Made by a program: the position numbers and the translations under genes. The notes beneath the pieces were generated by a model. It was not told where the DNA came from, did no database searches, and worked only from the letters and a program-made list of their open reading frames with translations. From Halomonas sp. A11-A (GTDB taxonomy: Bacteria; Pseudomonadota; Gammaproteobacteria; Pseudomonadales; Halomonadaceae), in assembly GCF_003182195.1 (NCBI RefSeq), contig NZ_QGTM01000021.1:1-59562 (forward strand): a stretch of 59,562 bases of DNA. Reading direction: 5' to 3'. Shown here piece by piece: positions 8,625 through 18,355 of the stretch (the stretch's first letter is position 1; each line of letters begins with the position of its first letter).

Positions 8625-9058
8625 GATGGTTCCCTTTTGCATGATCCCCGGGCGCTGACGACGGTCGATACCCGGCTGGAGTGTGTTGTTTCTTGTTCGG
8701 GTCGCATTCCCGGCGCAGCTCCTGCTCGCCGGAATGGCGCATCCTTTCCCGTGCTCCTAGCTCCTGAGCCAGCGGGATTACCAGAAAGGTAGTCGCCAGC
8801 CAGAGGAGAGGCTCAGCACTTTAGACTGATGCCCGCCCTGTTTGTTACCCAGTGTAATCTTATGTGGCCACTTGTCCACTCACTTCGCTTCGGCGAGCCG
8901 ACGAAATCGCACTTTCTTGACGTAAGCCAGGGATTACACTGTAGCGTCCCGTCCCGTCGATGCCCCGCCCAGGGTCAGCGCCCGCCTCTCTCCCGAAGCG
9001 ATCAAACGTGATATCGTCACGCCACTGCGGCACGGCAACGCTACCCAAGGAGAAGGCC
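8625..9058. promoter_or_regulatory. Divergent intergenic region upstream of the adhesin-export operon
   Basis: 434 bases between the leftward export operon and a rightward small gene. The part around 8820-8945 is AT-richer than its surroundings and is where promoters would be expected. One possible rightward -35 is TTGACG at 8917, with only a poor -10 (TGTAGC) 17 bases on. No convincing operator palindrome or gene was seen. Confidence 0.3.
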
Positions 9059-9340
9059 ATGTCCTCATCGGAAATCCAGAAGACCCGGGTCATCAACGAA
9101 CTGCGTGGTTTCATCAAGAAGCTGCTGCAGGATCCGAAGATCCTCGACCAGTCCCTCGAGATCGCCCGGCGCCACCTGCCCGAGGGCGGCGGCAGCGCGG
9201 TGATGGCGCGTATCGCCAACGAGATCTCGGAGACCACCAGCGTTCACATCCCCGAGGATCCGGCCGAGCACTCCGAGGCCGACCGACTCTTCCTGGAACT
9301 GCTCAAGGAAGTGGTGGATGAGGAGCAGGCGCTCTACTGA
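9059..9340 (+). CDS. Conserved-looking small acidic protein, unknown function
   Basis: 93 residues from an ATG with AAGGAG six bases upstream (MSSSEIQKTR); longer in-frame starts lack a ribosome site. It is predicted mostly helical, with an acidic C-terminus (LFLELLKEVVDEEQALY), no membrane segment, no Cys and no motif I recognise. It stands alone between the adhesin locus and thiI with good codon use, so it is probably a real gene. No function is assigned. Confidence 0.65.
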   Translation: MSSSEIQKTRVINELRGFIKKLLQDPKILDQSLEIARRHLPEGGGSAVMARIANEISETTSVHIPEDPAEHSEADRLFLELLKEVVDEEQALY

Positions 9341-9507
9341 ACGCCGCTCGCGGCCGCCTCTGCCCACCCCCTCCCCGCCTTTCCGGCATCTCTCAAGCAC
9401 GCCCTGGACGCTCGGCCCTGCCGGGCGTCATCGTTGCGGGCCCCTGCCCGCCGAGTCTGGTAAACTGTAAGGCACTGTTTCTACAAAAGCTTTACAGAAT
9501 TTTCACG

Positions 9508-11001
9508 ATGTACTATCTGCTCAAGCTGTTCCCCGAGATCACCATCAAGTCACGCTCCGTGCGGCGCCACATGATCCGCTGCCTCGCTTCCAACGTACGC
9601 AATACCCTGCGCCCGCTTGACCCGCGGGTGAAGGTCCAGGAGCGCTGGGACATCCTGCAGGTGGCGGTGCCCGAGGATCTCTCCCCTGGGCATCGGGAGG
9701 AGATGCAGGCACGGCTGACCCGCATTCCCGGTATCCACGAGGTACAGGCGGTCGAGGAGGTCGGCTTCACCGGCCTCGAGGACATCGCCAGGCAGGTGGT
9801 TCCGCTATGGCAGCAAGCCATCGCCGGGCGGCGCTTCCGGGTCACCGCCAAGCGCCGCGGCGAGCACGACTTCACCTCTGCCGACATGGAGCGCCACCTG
9901 GGCACCCAGCTGCTTGCCGCGGCCCCCACAGCGCGGGTCGATCTGCGCCACGCCGAGGTCGAGGTGCCGGTGCAGGTGGTGGACGCTCGCCTGCGCCTGA
10001 TCCGCCAGCGCTGGCCGGGGCTCGGCGGCTATCCGCTGGGCATGCAGGGCCAGGCCATGGCGCTGATTTCCGGCGGCTACGACTCGCCGGTGGCCGCCTG
10101 GCGCATGATTCGCCGCGGCATCAAGACCCACTTCCTCTTCTTCAACCTGGGCGGCCCCGAGCACGAGCGCGGCGTTCGCGAGGTCACCCACCACCTCTGG
10201 CAGCGCTACAGCCTGTCGCATCGGGTCAACTTCATCTCGGTGCCCTTCGAGCCGGTGGTGGCCGAGATCCTCAAGACGGTGCCCGATAGCCTCATGGGGG
10301 TGGTGCTCAAGCGCATGATGGTGCGCGCCGCCTCGCGCATCGCCCAGCGCGCCCGGGTGCCGGCCCTGGTCACCGGCGACGCCATCGCCCAGGTCTCCAG
10401 CCAGACCCTGACCAACCTGGCGCTGATCGACGAGGCAAGCTCCCTGCCGGTGCTGCGCCCGCTGCTCACCGAGGACAAGCAGGCGATCATCGACCAGGCC
10501 CGTCGGATCGATACCGCACGCTTCGCCGAGGCGATGCCGGAGTACTGCGGCGTCATCTCCCGCCGTCCCAATACCCGGGCGCGCCGCGACCAGATCGCCG
10601 AGGCCGAGGCGGGCTTCGACTTCGGCGTGCTGGATGCCGCCATCGAGGCCGCCACGCTCACCCGCTCCGACGAGCTCGCCGCCCCGCCGGCCGCCACCGA
10701 CGCCGGCCCGGCCGAGCCGCTGACGCTCAGCGCCAAGGAAGCCCTCGATACGGACGAGGCCATCAGCGTGATCGATATCCGCGCCCCCCACGAACGTGAC
10801 GAGGCCCCCCTTGCACTGCCCGAGGTACCGCGCCTGGAGATCCCCTTCTACGAGCTGCAGCAGCGAGCCGAGGCCCTGCCGGACGATCGCCGCTACCTCC
10901 TCTACTGCGACCAGGGGGTGATGAGCCGCCTGCAGGCCCTGCACCTCCATGATCGCGGCCTCACCCACTTCGGCGTCTATCGAAACACCGCATCCAGATA
11001 G
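9508..11001 (+). CDS. thiI: tRNA 4-thiouridine synthase / sulfurtransferase ThiI
   Basis: 497 residues, close to the 482 of E. coli ThiI. It has an N-terminal ferredoxin-like/THUMP region for tRNA binding (about residues 1-165), then an AANH-type PP-loop pyrophosphatase domain with ALISGGYDSPVAAW near residue 190. The first sulfur-relay Cys is in PEYCGVIS, and a C-terminal rhodanese domain (about 400-497) carries the persulfide Cys in YCDQGVMSRLQA. It transfers sulfur from IscS to uridine 8 of tRNA (a near-UV sensor) and feeds thiazole synthesis for thiamine. Both essential Cys residues are present, so it should be active. It stands alone with no operon partner. Confidence 0.95.
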   Translation: MYYLLKLFPEITIKSRSVRRHMIRCLASNVRNTLRPLDPRVKVQERWDILQVAVPEDLSPGHREEMQARLTRIPGIHEVQAVEEVGFTGLEDIARQVVPLWQQAIAGRRFRVTAKRRGEHDFTSADMERHLGTQLLAAAPTARVDLRHAEVEVPVQVVDARLRLIRQRWPGLGGYPLGMQGQAMALISGGYDSPVAAWRMIRRGIKTHFLFFNLGGPEHERGVREVTHHLWQRYSLSHRVNFISVPFEPVVAEILKTVPDSLMGVVLKRMMVRAASRIAQRARVPALVTGDAIAQVSSQTLTNLALIDEASSLPVLRPLLTEDKQAIIDQARRIDTARFAEAMPEYCGVISRRPNTRARRDQIAEAEAGFDFGVLDAAIEAATLTRSDELAAPPAATDAGPAEPLTLSAKEALDTDEAISVIDIRAPHERDEAPLALPEVPRLEIPFYELQQRAEALPDDRRYLLYCDQGVMSRLQALHLHDRGLTHFGVYRNTASR

Positions 11002-11087
11002 TTACATTCCGCTACTCAAACGCCAGAATCGTTCTACGCTCATGGAAGGAAGTACGCATTCGTACCGGGCCATGGCGGAGGTAGCGT

Positions 11088-14000
11088 ATGGGCAGGCTGG
11101 ACTCCCAGGAGCCGCTTCTCGATCCCGGCTGGCCGCGGCCACCGGGCGCCGGTCTGTCGGCCGAGCCCCCACCCAGGAAGCGGCGGCACCTCGGCCTGTG
11201 GCTGCTGCTGTTCCTCGCGCTGGTGGCCAGTGCGCTGGCGACCCTGCTGGTGGCCGAGGCGCGCACCTCGCGCTTCCAGTCCCAGGAGCTCTCCCGCTAC
11301 GCCGCCACCCTGACCTGGACTGTCGCCCCGGGACGCAGCGAGCGTCTGCTCGCCCCTACCCACGGCCCCTTCGACGAGCGGCTCGGCTACACCCGGCTGC
11401 CCGCCTTCCAGTCGCGGCTGGTGGAGCGTGGCTTCCTGGTGGAGCGCCAGGCGCGCTTCTCCCCGGCGCTGATGGAGTATGTCAACCACGGGCTCTTCCC
11501 CCCCTATGACGAGAAGACCCGTACCGGTCTGACCCTGGAGAGCTGCACCGGCGAGAGGCTCTACGCCTACCGCCACCCCGGGCGCCACTTTCCCCACTTC
11601 GACGCCGTGCCGCCGCTGGTGCTGGAGATGCTGCTGTTCATCGAGAACCGCCAGCTGCTCGACGCCAGCGCCCCCAACGCCAACCCCGCGGTGGACTGGC
11701 CACGCTTCGCCCGCGCCGCCCTATCCCAGGCGAGCCGGGCCCTGGATGTCTCGGACCAGTCCGCCGGCGGCAGCACCCTGGCCACCCAGATCGAGAAGTA
11801 TCGTCACTCCCCCGGCGGGCGCACCGACACCCCCATGGAAAAGCTGCGCCAGATGGCCTCGGCCAGCGTACGCGGGTATCGCCACGGCCCCGAGACCCTC
11901 ACCGCCCGCCAGGATATCGCCCTGGACTACCTCAACAGCGTGCCGCTGGCCGCCGCCCCCGGCCACGGCGAGGTGCATGGCCTCGCCGACGGCCTGTGGG
12001 TCTGGTTCGGCGCCGACCCCGACGAGATCAACCGCCTGCTGGTGCCGGACTTCAACGGCCCCGATGCCCTGGCGCGCCGGGGGCTGGCAACGCGCCAGGT
12101 GCTCGCGCTGATGATCGCCCAGCGCCGCCCCTCCTGGTACCTGCGGGGCGGCCGAGAGGCCCTGGAACGGCTGACCGACAGCCACCTGAGGCTGCTCGCC
12201 AGCGAGGGCGTGCTGCCCGTCGAGCTGAGCGAGGCGGCCCTTGCCCAGCGCCTGGTGTTCCGGGACTTCCAGGCGGCCCCGGTGGCCCATCGGGTGCCCC
12301 GCGACAAGGGGCTGCAGGTGGCACGCACCCGCCTGGCGGGGATGCTGGGCGTCTCGCTCCACGAGCTGGACCGCCTGGATCTGACCGCACGCACCACCCT
12401 GCACCCCGACCTGCAGGTCGAGATCACCGACTACCTGTATCGGATCGCCGACCCGGCCTTCGCCGGCGAGATCGGCCTCTTCGGCGAGCGCCTGCTCGCC
12501 CCGGAGAAGACCGCCGAGGTGCGCTACAGCTTCACCCTCTTCGAGCGCAGCGAGGAGGGGTTCCGGGTGCGGGTGCAGACCGACAACAGCGGCCAGCCCT
12601 TCGATATCAACGAGGGGAGCAAGCTGGAGCTTGGCTCCACCGCCAAGCTCAGGGTGCTGGCCACCTACCTGGAGGTGATCGCCGAGCTGCACGCCCGCCA
12701 CGCCGGTCTGCCCGCCGACACCCTGCGCCAGATCCCGGTGGACCGCCAGGACCACCTGAGCCGCTGGGTGATCGAGCGGCTGATCGCCACCCCGGAGGTG
12801 CCGCTCGACGAGCTGCTCACCCAGGCCATGCAGCGCCGCTACTCGGCGAGCCCCCACGAGGCCTTCTTCACCGGGGGCGGGCGCCACACTTTCAGCAACT
12901 TCCGGCGCGAGGACAACGGCCGCAACCCCACCCTCGAGGAGGCCATGCGGGAGTCCCTCAACCTGCCCTTCATTCGCGTGATGCGCGACCTCGTGAACTA
13001 CAGCATCCATCGGGACGCCGACCGGCGACAGCTCCTCGAGGATGACGGCGACCCCCGCCGCCTGGACTACCTGGCGAGCTTCGCCGATCGCGAGGGCCGG
13101 GTGTTCCTGCAACGCTTCTGGCGCAAGTACCAGGCGTTGCCGCCCGAGGAGCGCCTGGAGGCCTTCCTCGGAGGGCTCCGCCCCGGCGCGCGGCGGCTGG
13201 CGGCGGTCTACCGCTATCTCTACCCGGAGGCGGACCCCATCGGCTTTACCGCCTTCGTCGCCGAGCGGCTGGGCGGCCGCGACGCCAGCTTCCGGCCCAG
13301 CGTGCTGTTCGAGGGCAGCGACCCCAGCGCCCTCACCCTCTCCGACCAGGGCTATATCGCCGGCGTGCATCCGCTGGAGCTGTGGCTGGTGGGCTTCCTG
13401 CAGGACCAGCCCGACGCCGGCTATGCCGACGCCGAGGCCGCCAGCCGCGAGGCGCGCCAGGAGGTCTACGGCTGGCTGCTGCGCACCCGCCACCGTAGCG
13501 CCCGCGACACCCGCATCCGCACCATGCTGGAGGTCGAGGCCTTCCTCGACATCCACCAGCGCTGGGCGCGGCTCGGCTACCCCTTCGACCACCTGGTGCC
13601 GTCGCTGGCCACCGCGGTGGGCAGCTCGGGGGATCGCCCCGCGGCCCTGGCCGAGCTGATGGGCATCATCCTCAACGACGGGGTGCGGCTGCCCACCCTA
13701 CGCATCGACGACCTGCACCTGGCCGAGGGCACCCCCTACGAGACCCGCTTCCTGCCTGACCACGGCCGCGCCCGCCAGGTCATGGCGCCGGAGGTGGCCG
13801 CGGTGCTGCGCCACACCCTCTCCCAGGTGGTGGAGGGCGGCACCGCCCGCCGCCTGCAGGGCAGCTTCCGGCTGGACGACGACACCCCGCTGACCCTCGG
13901 CGGCAAGACCGGCACCGGCAACAACCGCTTCCAGACCGTCACCCGCTCCGGCCAGGTGGTGCACTCCGAAGCGCGCAACCGCACCGCCACCTTCGTCTTC

Positions 14001-14222
14001 TACCTGGGCGACGACCACTTCGGCACCCTCACCGCCTACGTGGCCGGCAGCGAGTCGGACCGCTTCCGCTTCACCTCGGCCCTGCCGGTTCAGGTGCTCA
14101 AGGGCATGGAGCCGATCCTGCGCCACTACCTGGCCGCGGGCACGCATACCCAGTGCCAGCCGCCCCGCGACCACGACATGCTGATGGCCGACGATACTAG
14201 GCAGGATAACGACGCCTCGTGA
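11088..14222 (+). CDS. Class A penicillin-binding-protein-like peptidoglycan synthase
   Basis: 1044 residues from an ATG with GGAGG six bases upstream. A proline-rich cytoplasmic tail precedes one transmembrane helix (LGLWLLLFLALVASALATLLV). A glycosyltransferase-51 domain follows (FIENRQLL with the catalytic-type Glu, GGSTLATQIEKYRHSP, ALDYLNSVPLA), then a transpeptidase domain with an SxxK motif in LELGSTAKLRVL and GGKTGTGNN near the C-terminus. The protein is longer than E. coli PBP1a/1b, and the usual EDRRFYxH block is diverged to ENRQLL, so it belongs to a distinct subfamily. Probable role: polymerising and cross-linking periplasmic murein. No obvious operon partner. Confidence 0.8.
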   Translation: MGRLDSQEPLLDPGWPRPPGAGLSAEPPPRKRRHLGLWLLLFLALVASALATLLVAEARTSRFQSQELSRYAATLTWTVAPGRSERLLAPTHGPFDERLGYTRLPAFQSRLVERGFLVERQARFSPALMEYVNHGLFPPYDEKTRTGLTLESCTGERLYAYRHPGRHFPHFDAVPPLVLEMLLFIENRQLLDASAPNANPAVDWPRFARAALSQASRALDVSDQSAGGSTLATQIEKYRHSPGGRTDTPMEKLRQMASASVRGYRHGPETLTARQDIALDYLNSVPLAAAPGHGEVHGLADGLWVWFGADPDEINRLLVPDFNGPDALARRGLATRQVLALMIAQRRPSWYLRGGREALERLTDSHLRLLASEGVLPVELSEAALAQRLVFRDFQAAPVAHRVPRDKGLQVARTRLAGMLGVSLHELDRLDLTARTTLHPDLQVEITDYLYRIADPAFAGEIGLFGERLLAPEKTAEVRYSFTLFERSEEGFRVRVQTDNSGQPFDINEGSKLELGSTAKLRVLATYLEVIAELHARHAGLPADTLRQIPVDRQDHLSRWVIERLIATPEVPLDELLTQAMQRRYSASPHEAFFTGGGRHTFSNFRREDNGRNPTLEEAMRESLNLPFIRVMRDLVNYSIHRDADRRQLLEDDGDPRRLDYLASFADREGRVFLQRFWRKYQALPPEERLEAFLGGLRPGARRLAAVYRYLYPEADPIGFTAFVAERLGGRDASFRPSVLFEGSDPSALTLSDQGYIAGVHPLELWLVGFLQDQPDAGYADAEAASREARQEVYGWLLRTRHRSARDTRIRTMLEVEAFLDIHQRWARLGYPFDHLVPSLATAVGSSGDRPAALAELMGIILNDGVRLPTLRIDDLHLAEGTPYETRFLPDHGRARQVMAPEVAAVLRHTLSQVVEGGTARRLQGSFRLDDDTPLTLGGKTGTGNNRFQTVTRSGQVVHSEARNRTATFVFYLGDDHFGTLTAYVAGSESDRFRFTSALPVQVLKGMEPILRHYLAAGTHTQCQPPRDHDMLMADDTRQDNDAS

Positions 14223-14298
14223 GACCGCCCCCGGGTGCAGCCACGCCCCAAGACCGCTACAATCGACGGCCTGATTTTCATGGGAATCCAGAGCCGAC

Positions 14299-16335
14299 AT
14301 GTCGACGACCGCCAAGCGCCAGATCCTGGTTACCAGCGCCCTGCCATACGCCAACGGCGCCATCCACCTCGGCCACCTGCTCGAGTACATCCAGACCGAT
14401 ATCTGGGTGCGCTTCCAGAAGAGCCGCGGCCACGAGTGCCACTATGTCTGCGCCGACGACGCCCACGGCACCGCCATCATGCTGCGCGCCGAGCAGGAGG
14501 GAATCACCCCCGAGGCACTGATCGATCGCGTCAGCCAGGAGCACCAGGCGGACTTCGCCACCTTCGGCGTGGCCTTCGACAACTACCACTCGACCCACTC
14601 CGACGAGAACCGCTACTTCAGCGAGCTGATCTACACCCGCCTGCGCGACAAGGGCCATATCGCCACCCGCGACATCGAGCAGATGTATGATCCGGTCAAG
14701 GGGCTGTTCCTGGCCGACCGCTTCATCAAAGGCACCTGCCCCAAGTGCAAGGCGGACGACCAGTACGGCGACAACTGCGAGGCGTGCGGCGCCACCTATA
14801 CCCCGGCGGAGCTGATCGACCCGGTGTCGGCCATCTCCGGCGCCACCCCTGAGGTGAGAAGCTCCACCCACTACTTCTTCAAGCTGCCGGACTTCGCCGA
14901 CTTCCTGCATGAGTGGATCAACGACGGCCACGTCCAGCCCCAGATCCGCAACAAGCTGGTGGAGTGGTTCGAGGCCGGCTTCAACGAGTGGGACATCTCC
15001 CGCGACGCTCCCTACTTCGGCTTCGAGATTCCCGACGCCCCGGGCAAGTATTTCTACGTCTGGCTGGACGCCCCCATCGGCTACCTGGCCAGCTTCAAGA
15101 ACCTCTGCGACCGCAAGGGCCTGGACTTCGACGCCTTCTGGCACAGGGACAGCCAGGCCGAGGTCTACCACTTCATCGGCAAGGACATCGTCTACTTCCA
15201 CGCCCTGTTCTGGCCGGCCATGCTCCACGGCGCCGACTTCCGCACCCCCACCGCAGTCAACTGCCACGGCTTCGTGACGGTGAACGGTGCCAAGATGTCC
15301 AAGTCACGCGGCACCTTCATCAAGGCCGCCACCTACGCGGACTTCCTGAACCCGGAGTACCTGCGCTACTACTTCGCCGCCAAGCTCACTTCCCGGGTGG
15401 ACGACCTGGACCTCAACCTCGAGGACTTCGCCGCCCGGGTCAACAGCGACCTGGTCGGCAAGGTAGTCAACATCGCCAGCCGCTGCGCCGGCTTCGTCAA
15501 GAAGCTCGGCGGCGGCAGGCTCTCGTCCCACTGCGCCGAGCCGGAGATGGTGGCGCGTTTCATCGCCGCCGGCGATGAGATCGCCGAGTTCTTCGAGGCC
15601 CGCGAGTTCGGCCGCGCCATGCGTCGGGTGATGGAGCTGGCCGATGAGGCCAACACCTACATCGCCGACGCCGAGCCCTGGGTGCTGGCCAAGCAGGAGG
15701 GCCGCGAGCAGGAGGTCCTCGACATCTGCTCGGTGGGCCTCAACCTGTTCCGCCAGCTGATGATCTACCTGGCACCGGTGGTGCCGGCCATGGCCGAGGA
15801 CGCCCGCGCGTTCCTCAAGCTCGACAGCCTCGACTGGCACAGCCGCCATTCGGTGCTGCTGGATCACGAGATCGCCAAGTTCAAGCCGCTGATGACCCGC
15901 GTGGAGCGGGAGAAGATCGACGCCATGATGGCGGCGTCAAAGGAGGACCTGGTGGAAGAACAGAAGCTCAAGGAGACCCCGAAGGGCCCCCTGGCCGAGA
16001 CACCCATCGCCCCGGAGATCGGCTTCGAGGACTTCGCCAAGGTGGACCTGCGCATCGCGCGGATCGCCAAGGCGGAGTACGTCGAGGGCGCCGATAAGCT
16101 GCTCAAGCTGACCCTGGACCTGGGCGGCGAGACCCGCACGGTGTTCTCCGGCATCCGCAGCGCCTATGCCCCCGAGGCCCTGGAGGGCCGGCTCACCGTG
16201 ATGGTGGCCAACCTCGCCCCGCGCAAGATGCGCTTCGGCCTCTCCGAGGGGATGGTGCTGGCCTCGGCCAACGACGAGGGCATCTACCTGCTCTCGCCGG
16301 ACACCGGTGCCGAGCCCGGCCAGCGGGTGACCTGA
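14299..16335 (+). CDS. metG: Methionyl-tRNA synthetase
   Basis: 678 residues, matching the long dimeric class I form. It has the HIGH-type motif in [13 protein letters not shown] near the N-terminus and a zinc-binding Cys cluster (CPKC, CEAC) at about 145-165. GAKMSKSRG serves as the KMSKS loop near 330, followed by a helical anticodon-binding domain and a C-terminal OB-fold tRNA-binding domain ([29 protein letters not shown]). It charges tRNA-Met with methionine in the cytoplasm. The following RsxB-like gene starts four bases after the stop, so the two are co-transcribed. Confidence 0.97.
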   Translation: MSTTAKRQILVTSALPYANGAIHLGHLLEYIQTDIWVRFQKSRGHECHYVCADDAHGTAIMLRAEQEGITPEALIDRVSQEHQADFATFGVAFDNYHSTHSDENRYFSELIYTRLRDKGHIATRDIEQMYDPVKGLFLADRFIKGTCPKCKADDQYGDNCEACGATYTPAELIDPVSAISGATPEVRSSTHYFFKLPDFADFLHEWINDGHVQPQIRNKLVEWFEAGFNEWDISRDAPYFGFEIPDAPGKYFYVWLDAPIGYLASFKNLCDRKGLDFDAFWHRDSQAEVYHFIGKDIVYFHALFWPAMLHGADFRTPTAVNCHGFVTVNGAKMSKSRGTFIKAATYADFLNPEYLRYYFAAKLTSRVDDLDLNLEDFAARVNSDLVGKVVNIASRCAGFVKKLGGGRLSSHCAEPEMVARFIAAGDEIAEFFEAREFGRAMRRVMELADEANTYIADAEPWVLAKQEGREQEVLDICSVGLNLFRQLMIYLAPVVPAMAEDARAFLKLDSLDWHSRHSVLLDHEIAKFKPLMTRVEREKIDAMMAASKEDLVEEQKLKETPKGPLAETPIAPEIGFEDFAKVDLRIARIAKAEYVEGADKLLKLTLDLGGETRTVFSGIRSAYAPEALEGRLTVMVANLAPRKMRFGLSEGMVLASANDEGIYLLSPDTGAEPGQRVT

Positions 16336-16339
16336 GGCG

Positions 16340-17125
16340 GTGAGCCAGCGCGAGCGGATCGCGGCCATCGACGCCCTGCTGCCGCAGACCCAGTGCGGCA
16401 AGTGCGGCTTCGATGGCTGCCTCCCCTACGCCGAGGCGATCGCCGCGGGCGAGCCCATCAACCGCTGCCCGCCTGGCGGCGAGGCAACGCTTGTACGCCT
16501 GGCGGCGCTCACCGGCCTGCCGGTAGAGCCCCTGACGGAGCCCGCCCAACTGCCGCTGGCCGCGGTGATCCGCGAGGACGAGTGCATCGGCTGCACCAAG
16601 TGCATCCAGGCCTGCCCGGTGGACGCCATCCTCGGCGCGGCCAAGCGCATGCATACGGTGATCGTTGATGAGTGCACCGGATGCGAGCTCTGCGTGGCGC
16701 CCTGCCCGGTGGACTGCATCGATCTCGTCCCCCACCCTGCCTGGCAGGCTGCAAAGAGCGAAGCGCAGCGCGACACCTACCTGGCCCGACGTGCCGAGCT
16801 CGGGCGCAACCGCCACCGCGCCCGCCAGGCGCGCCTGGCCCGGGAGGCCAAGGAAAAGCGCCTGGAGCGCCAGAAGCGGCTGATGCAGCAGCGCCGCCCC
16901 GGCGGCTCGGGCCCTGCCACCGCAGGCCCAGCGGTGAAGCGACAGCGCCAGATGGCCCTCAAGGCCGCCGAGCAGGCCGTCAAGCGCGTGCAGCAGCAGC
17001 TGGAGAGCGCCCGGCGCCGCGGCGACGCCAACGCCGAGGCCACCGCCCGCGCCCAGCTCCCCGAGGCCGAGCGGCTGCTGGCCGAGGCCAGAAGCGCGCT
17101 TGAGCAGGCTGACACGGCCGATTAA
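16340..17125 (+). CDS. rsxB: RsxB/RnfB-like Fe-S electron-transfer protein without membrane anchor
   Basis: 261 residues from a GTG four bases after metG. A 4Fe-4S domain at the N-terminus ([16 protein letters not shown] then NRCPPGG) is followed by two ferredoxin clusters ([32 protein letters not shown]) and a ~120-residue Arg/Ala/Gln-rich helical tail. Standard RnfB starts with a transmembrane helix; this copy begins directly at the Cys domain, and no rnfA, C, D, G or E lies here. RnfB passes electrons within the Rnf/Rsx complex. With nth just downstream, as in the classical rnf-nth order, this looks like the relic of a longer operon, or a stand-alone ferredoxin. Confidence 0.75.
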   Translation: MSQRERIAAIDALLPQTQCGKCGFDGCLPYAEAIAAGEPINRCPPGGEATLVRLAALTGLPVEPLTEPAQLPLAAVIREDECIGCTKCIQACPVDAILGAAKRMHTVIVDECTGCELCVAPCPVDCIDLVPHPAWQAAKSEAQRDTYLARRAELGRNRHRARQARLAREAKEKRLERQKRLMQQRRPGGSGPATAGPAVKRQRQMALKAAEQAVKRVQQQLESARRRGDANAEATARAQLPEAERLLAEARSALEQADTAD

Positions 17126-17227
17126 GCGGAATCACACCGCTGGGCGAAGGCGAAGTCTAAATCGCTTCAACCTACTGGTCCCAGAAGGAGCAGGTCACGG
17201 TGATGGCGTGTTAGTCACCAAGGCCGG

Positions 17228-17577
17228 AGACTACTGGTGGGAGCTGGGCTCCGCCCGGCGAATGGCGCCGCAGGCGCCCAGCGGTGTCGCCATCCGTCTA
17301 TTCGCCCCGCAGAGCGTGGCTCCCACCAGAAGCAACAGCCTCGGTGGCAGCAGGCAACTGATGGGAGCTGGGCCCCACCAAGCGAATGGCAGTGTTGCCA
17401 CCGCCCCAAGCTACTAGTAAGAGATCGGCTCTGCCGAGCGAACGGCTGTGCCGCCACCGCTCCAAGCTACAGGTAGGAGACCGGCTCCGCCGAGCGAATG
17501 GCTGTATTGCCACCGCTTCAGACTACTGGTGGGAGCTGGGCTCCGCCCGGCGAATGGCGCCGCAGGCGCCCGGATAA
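17228..17577. repeat. Cluster of REP/REPIN-like palindromic repeats
   Basis: Fills the 498-base gap between the RsxB-like gene and nth. A full 92-bp imperfect palindrome runs 17236-17327, bounded by perfect 9-bp ends GGTGGGAGC / GCTCCCACC. It is followed by four single-arm units about 55 bases apart, each with a GAGAYCGGCTCYGCCGAGCGAAYGGC-like core shared in part with the palindrome, ending in a half copy at 17528-17573. The same repeats recur at about 26000-26380. Such sequences are usually non-coding and mobilised by a RAYT transposase elsewhere. I see no real gene here. Confidence 0.85.
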
Positions 17578-17623
17578 CTTACACAGCCCGAAGGCCGAGC
17601 TTCCGAAAAACGAAAAAGACGCC

Positions 17624-18259
17624 ATGAACGCCCAGAAACGCTTTGAAATCTTCGCGCGGCTGCGCGAGCACAACCCCGAGCCCACCACCGAGCTCCACTG
17701 GACGACCCCCTTCGAGCTCCTCGCGGCGGTGCTGCTCTCGGCCCAGGCCACCGACGTCGGCGTCAACAAGGCCACGGCCCGGCTCTTCCCCATCGCCAAC
17801 ACCCCCCAGGCGATCATCGAGCTCGGCCTCGAGGGGCTCAAGGATCACATCAAGACCATCGGCCTGTTCAACACCAAGGCCGAGAACCTGATGAAGACCT
17901 GCCACCTGCTGCTCGACAAGCACGGCGGCGAGGTCCCCGAGACCCGCGCCGCCCTGGAGGCGCTGCCCGGAGTGGGCCGCAAGACCGCCAACGTCATCCT
18001 CAACACCGCCTTCGGCCAGCCCACCATCGCGGTGGACACCCATATCTTCCGGGTCTCCAATCGCACCGGTATTGCCAAGGGCAAGGACGTGGTCGAGGTC
18101 GAGAAGAAGCTGCTGCGCCATGTTCCGAAGGAGTTTCGCCAGGACGCCCACCACTGGCTGATCCTCCACGGCCGCTACACCTGCGTGGCGCGCAAGCCGC
18201 GCTGCGGCAGCTGCGTCATCGAGGACCTTTGCGAATTCAAGGAGAAGACAGAGCTGTAG
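17624..18259 (+). CDS. nth: Endonuclease III (DNA glycosylase/AP lyase)
   Basis: 211 residues, the same length as E. coli Nth. A helix-hairpin-helix (LPGVGRKTANV) contains the catalytic Lys. The catalytic Asp is in VDTHIFRVSNR, and the C-terminal 4Fe-4S loop has C-x6-C-x2-C-x5-C spacing (CVARKPRCGSCVIEDLC). It removes oxidised pyrimidines and cleaves the abasic site in base-excision repair. The ATG after GACGCC is chosen because it aligns with the family start (MNAQKRFEIFARLREHNP). In many gammaproteobacteria nth is the last gene of the rnf operon, which fits the RsxB-like gene upstream. Confidence 0.96.
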   Translation: MNAQKRFEIFARLREHNPEPTTELHWTTPFELLAAVLLSAQATDVGVNKATARLFPIANTPQAIIELGLEGLKDHIKTIGLFNTKAENLMKTCHLLLDKHGGEVPETRAALEALPGVGRKTANVILNTAFGQPTIAVDTHIFRVSNRTGIAKGKDVVEVEKKLLRHVPKEFRQDAHHWLILHGRYTCVARKPRCGSCVIEDLCEFKEKTEL

Positions 18260-18312
18260 GGCGCATGCTGGGGGCATGCGCCGAACGGCGGGTTGGCAGC
18301 CGCCGGCGGCTG
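18260..18312 (+). terminator. Two hairpins downstream of nth
   Basis: A perfect 9-bp stem (GGCGCATGC / GCATGCGCC, 5-base loop) is followed 15 bases later by the 16-bp palindrome CAGCCGCCGGCGGCTG. Neither has a U-run, so they may form a Rho-assisted or 3'-stabilising structure rather than an intrinsic terminator. Confidence 0.4.
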
Positions 18313-18355
18313 GGCGAGGATAGGCCCATAACGACAAGAGCCCTTTCGGAGCCCC

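Noticed and set aside
4242..8792. A 1516-codon open frame on the plus strand across the exporter and channel genes
   Set aside because: Antisense shadow of high-GC genes lapB and the TolC fusion; composition is Gln/His/Gly-rich with no domains, and the minus-strand proteins are clearly real.
11721..13592. 623-codon minus-strand frame inside the PBP-like gene
   Set aside because: Antisense shadow of a gene with clear transglycosylase and transpeptidase motifs.
17228..17577. REP-like cluster considered as CRISPR or as small genes
   Set aside because: Units are palindromic, spacers are not unique, and predicted ORFs are repeats read in several frames.
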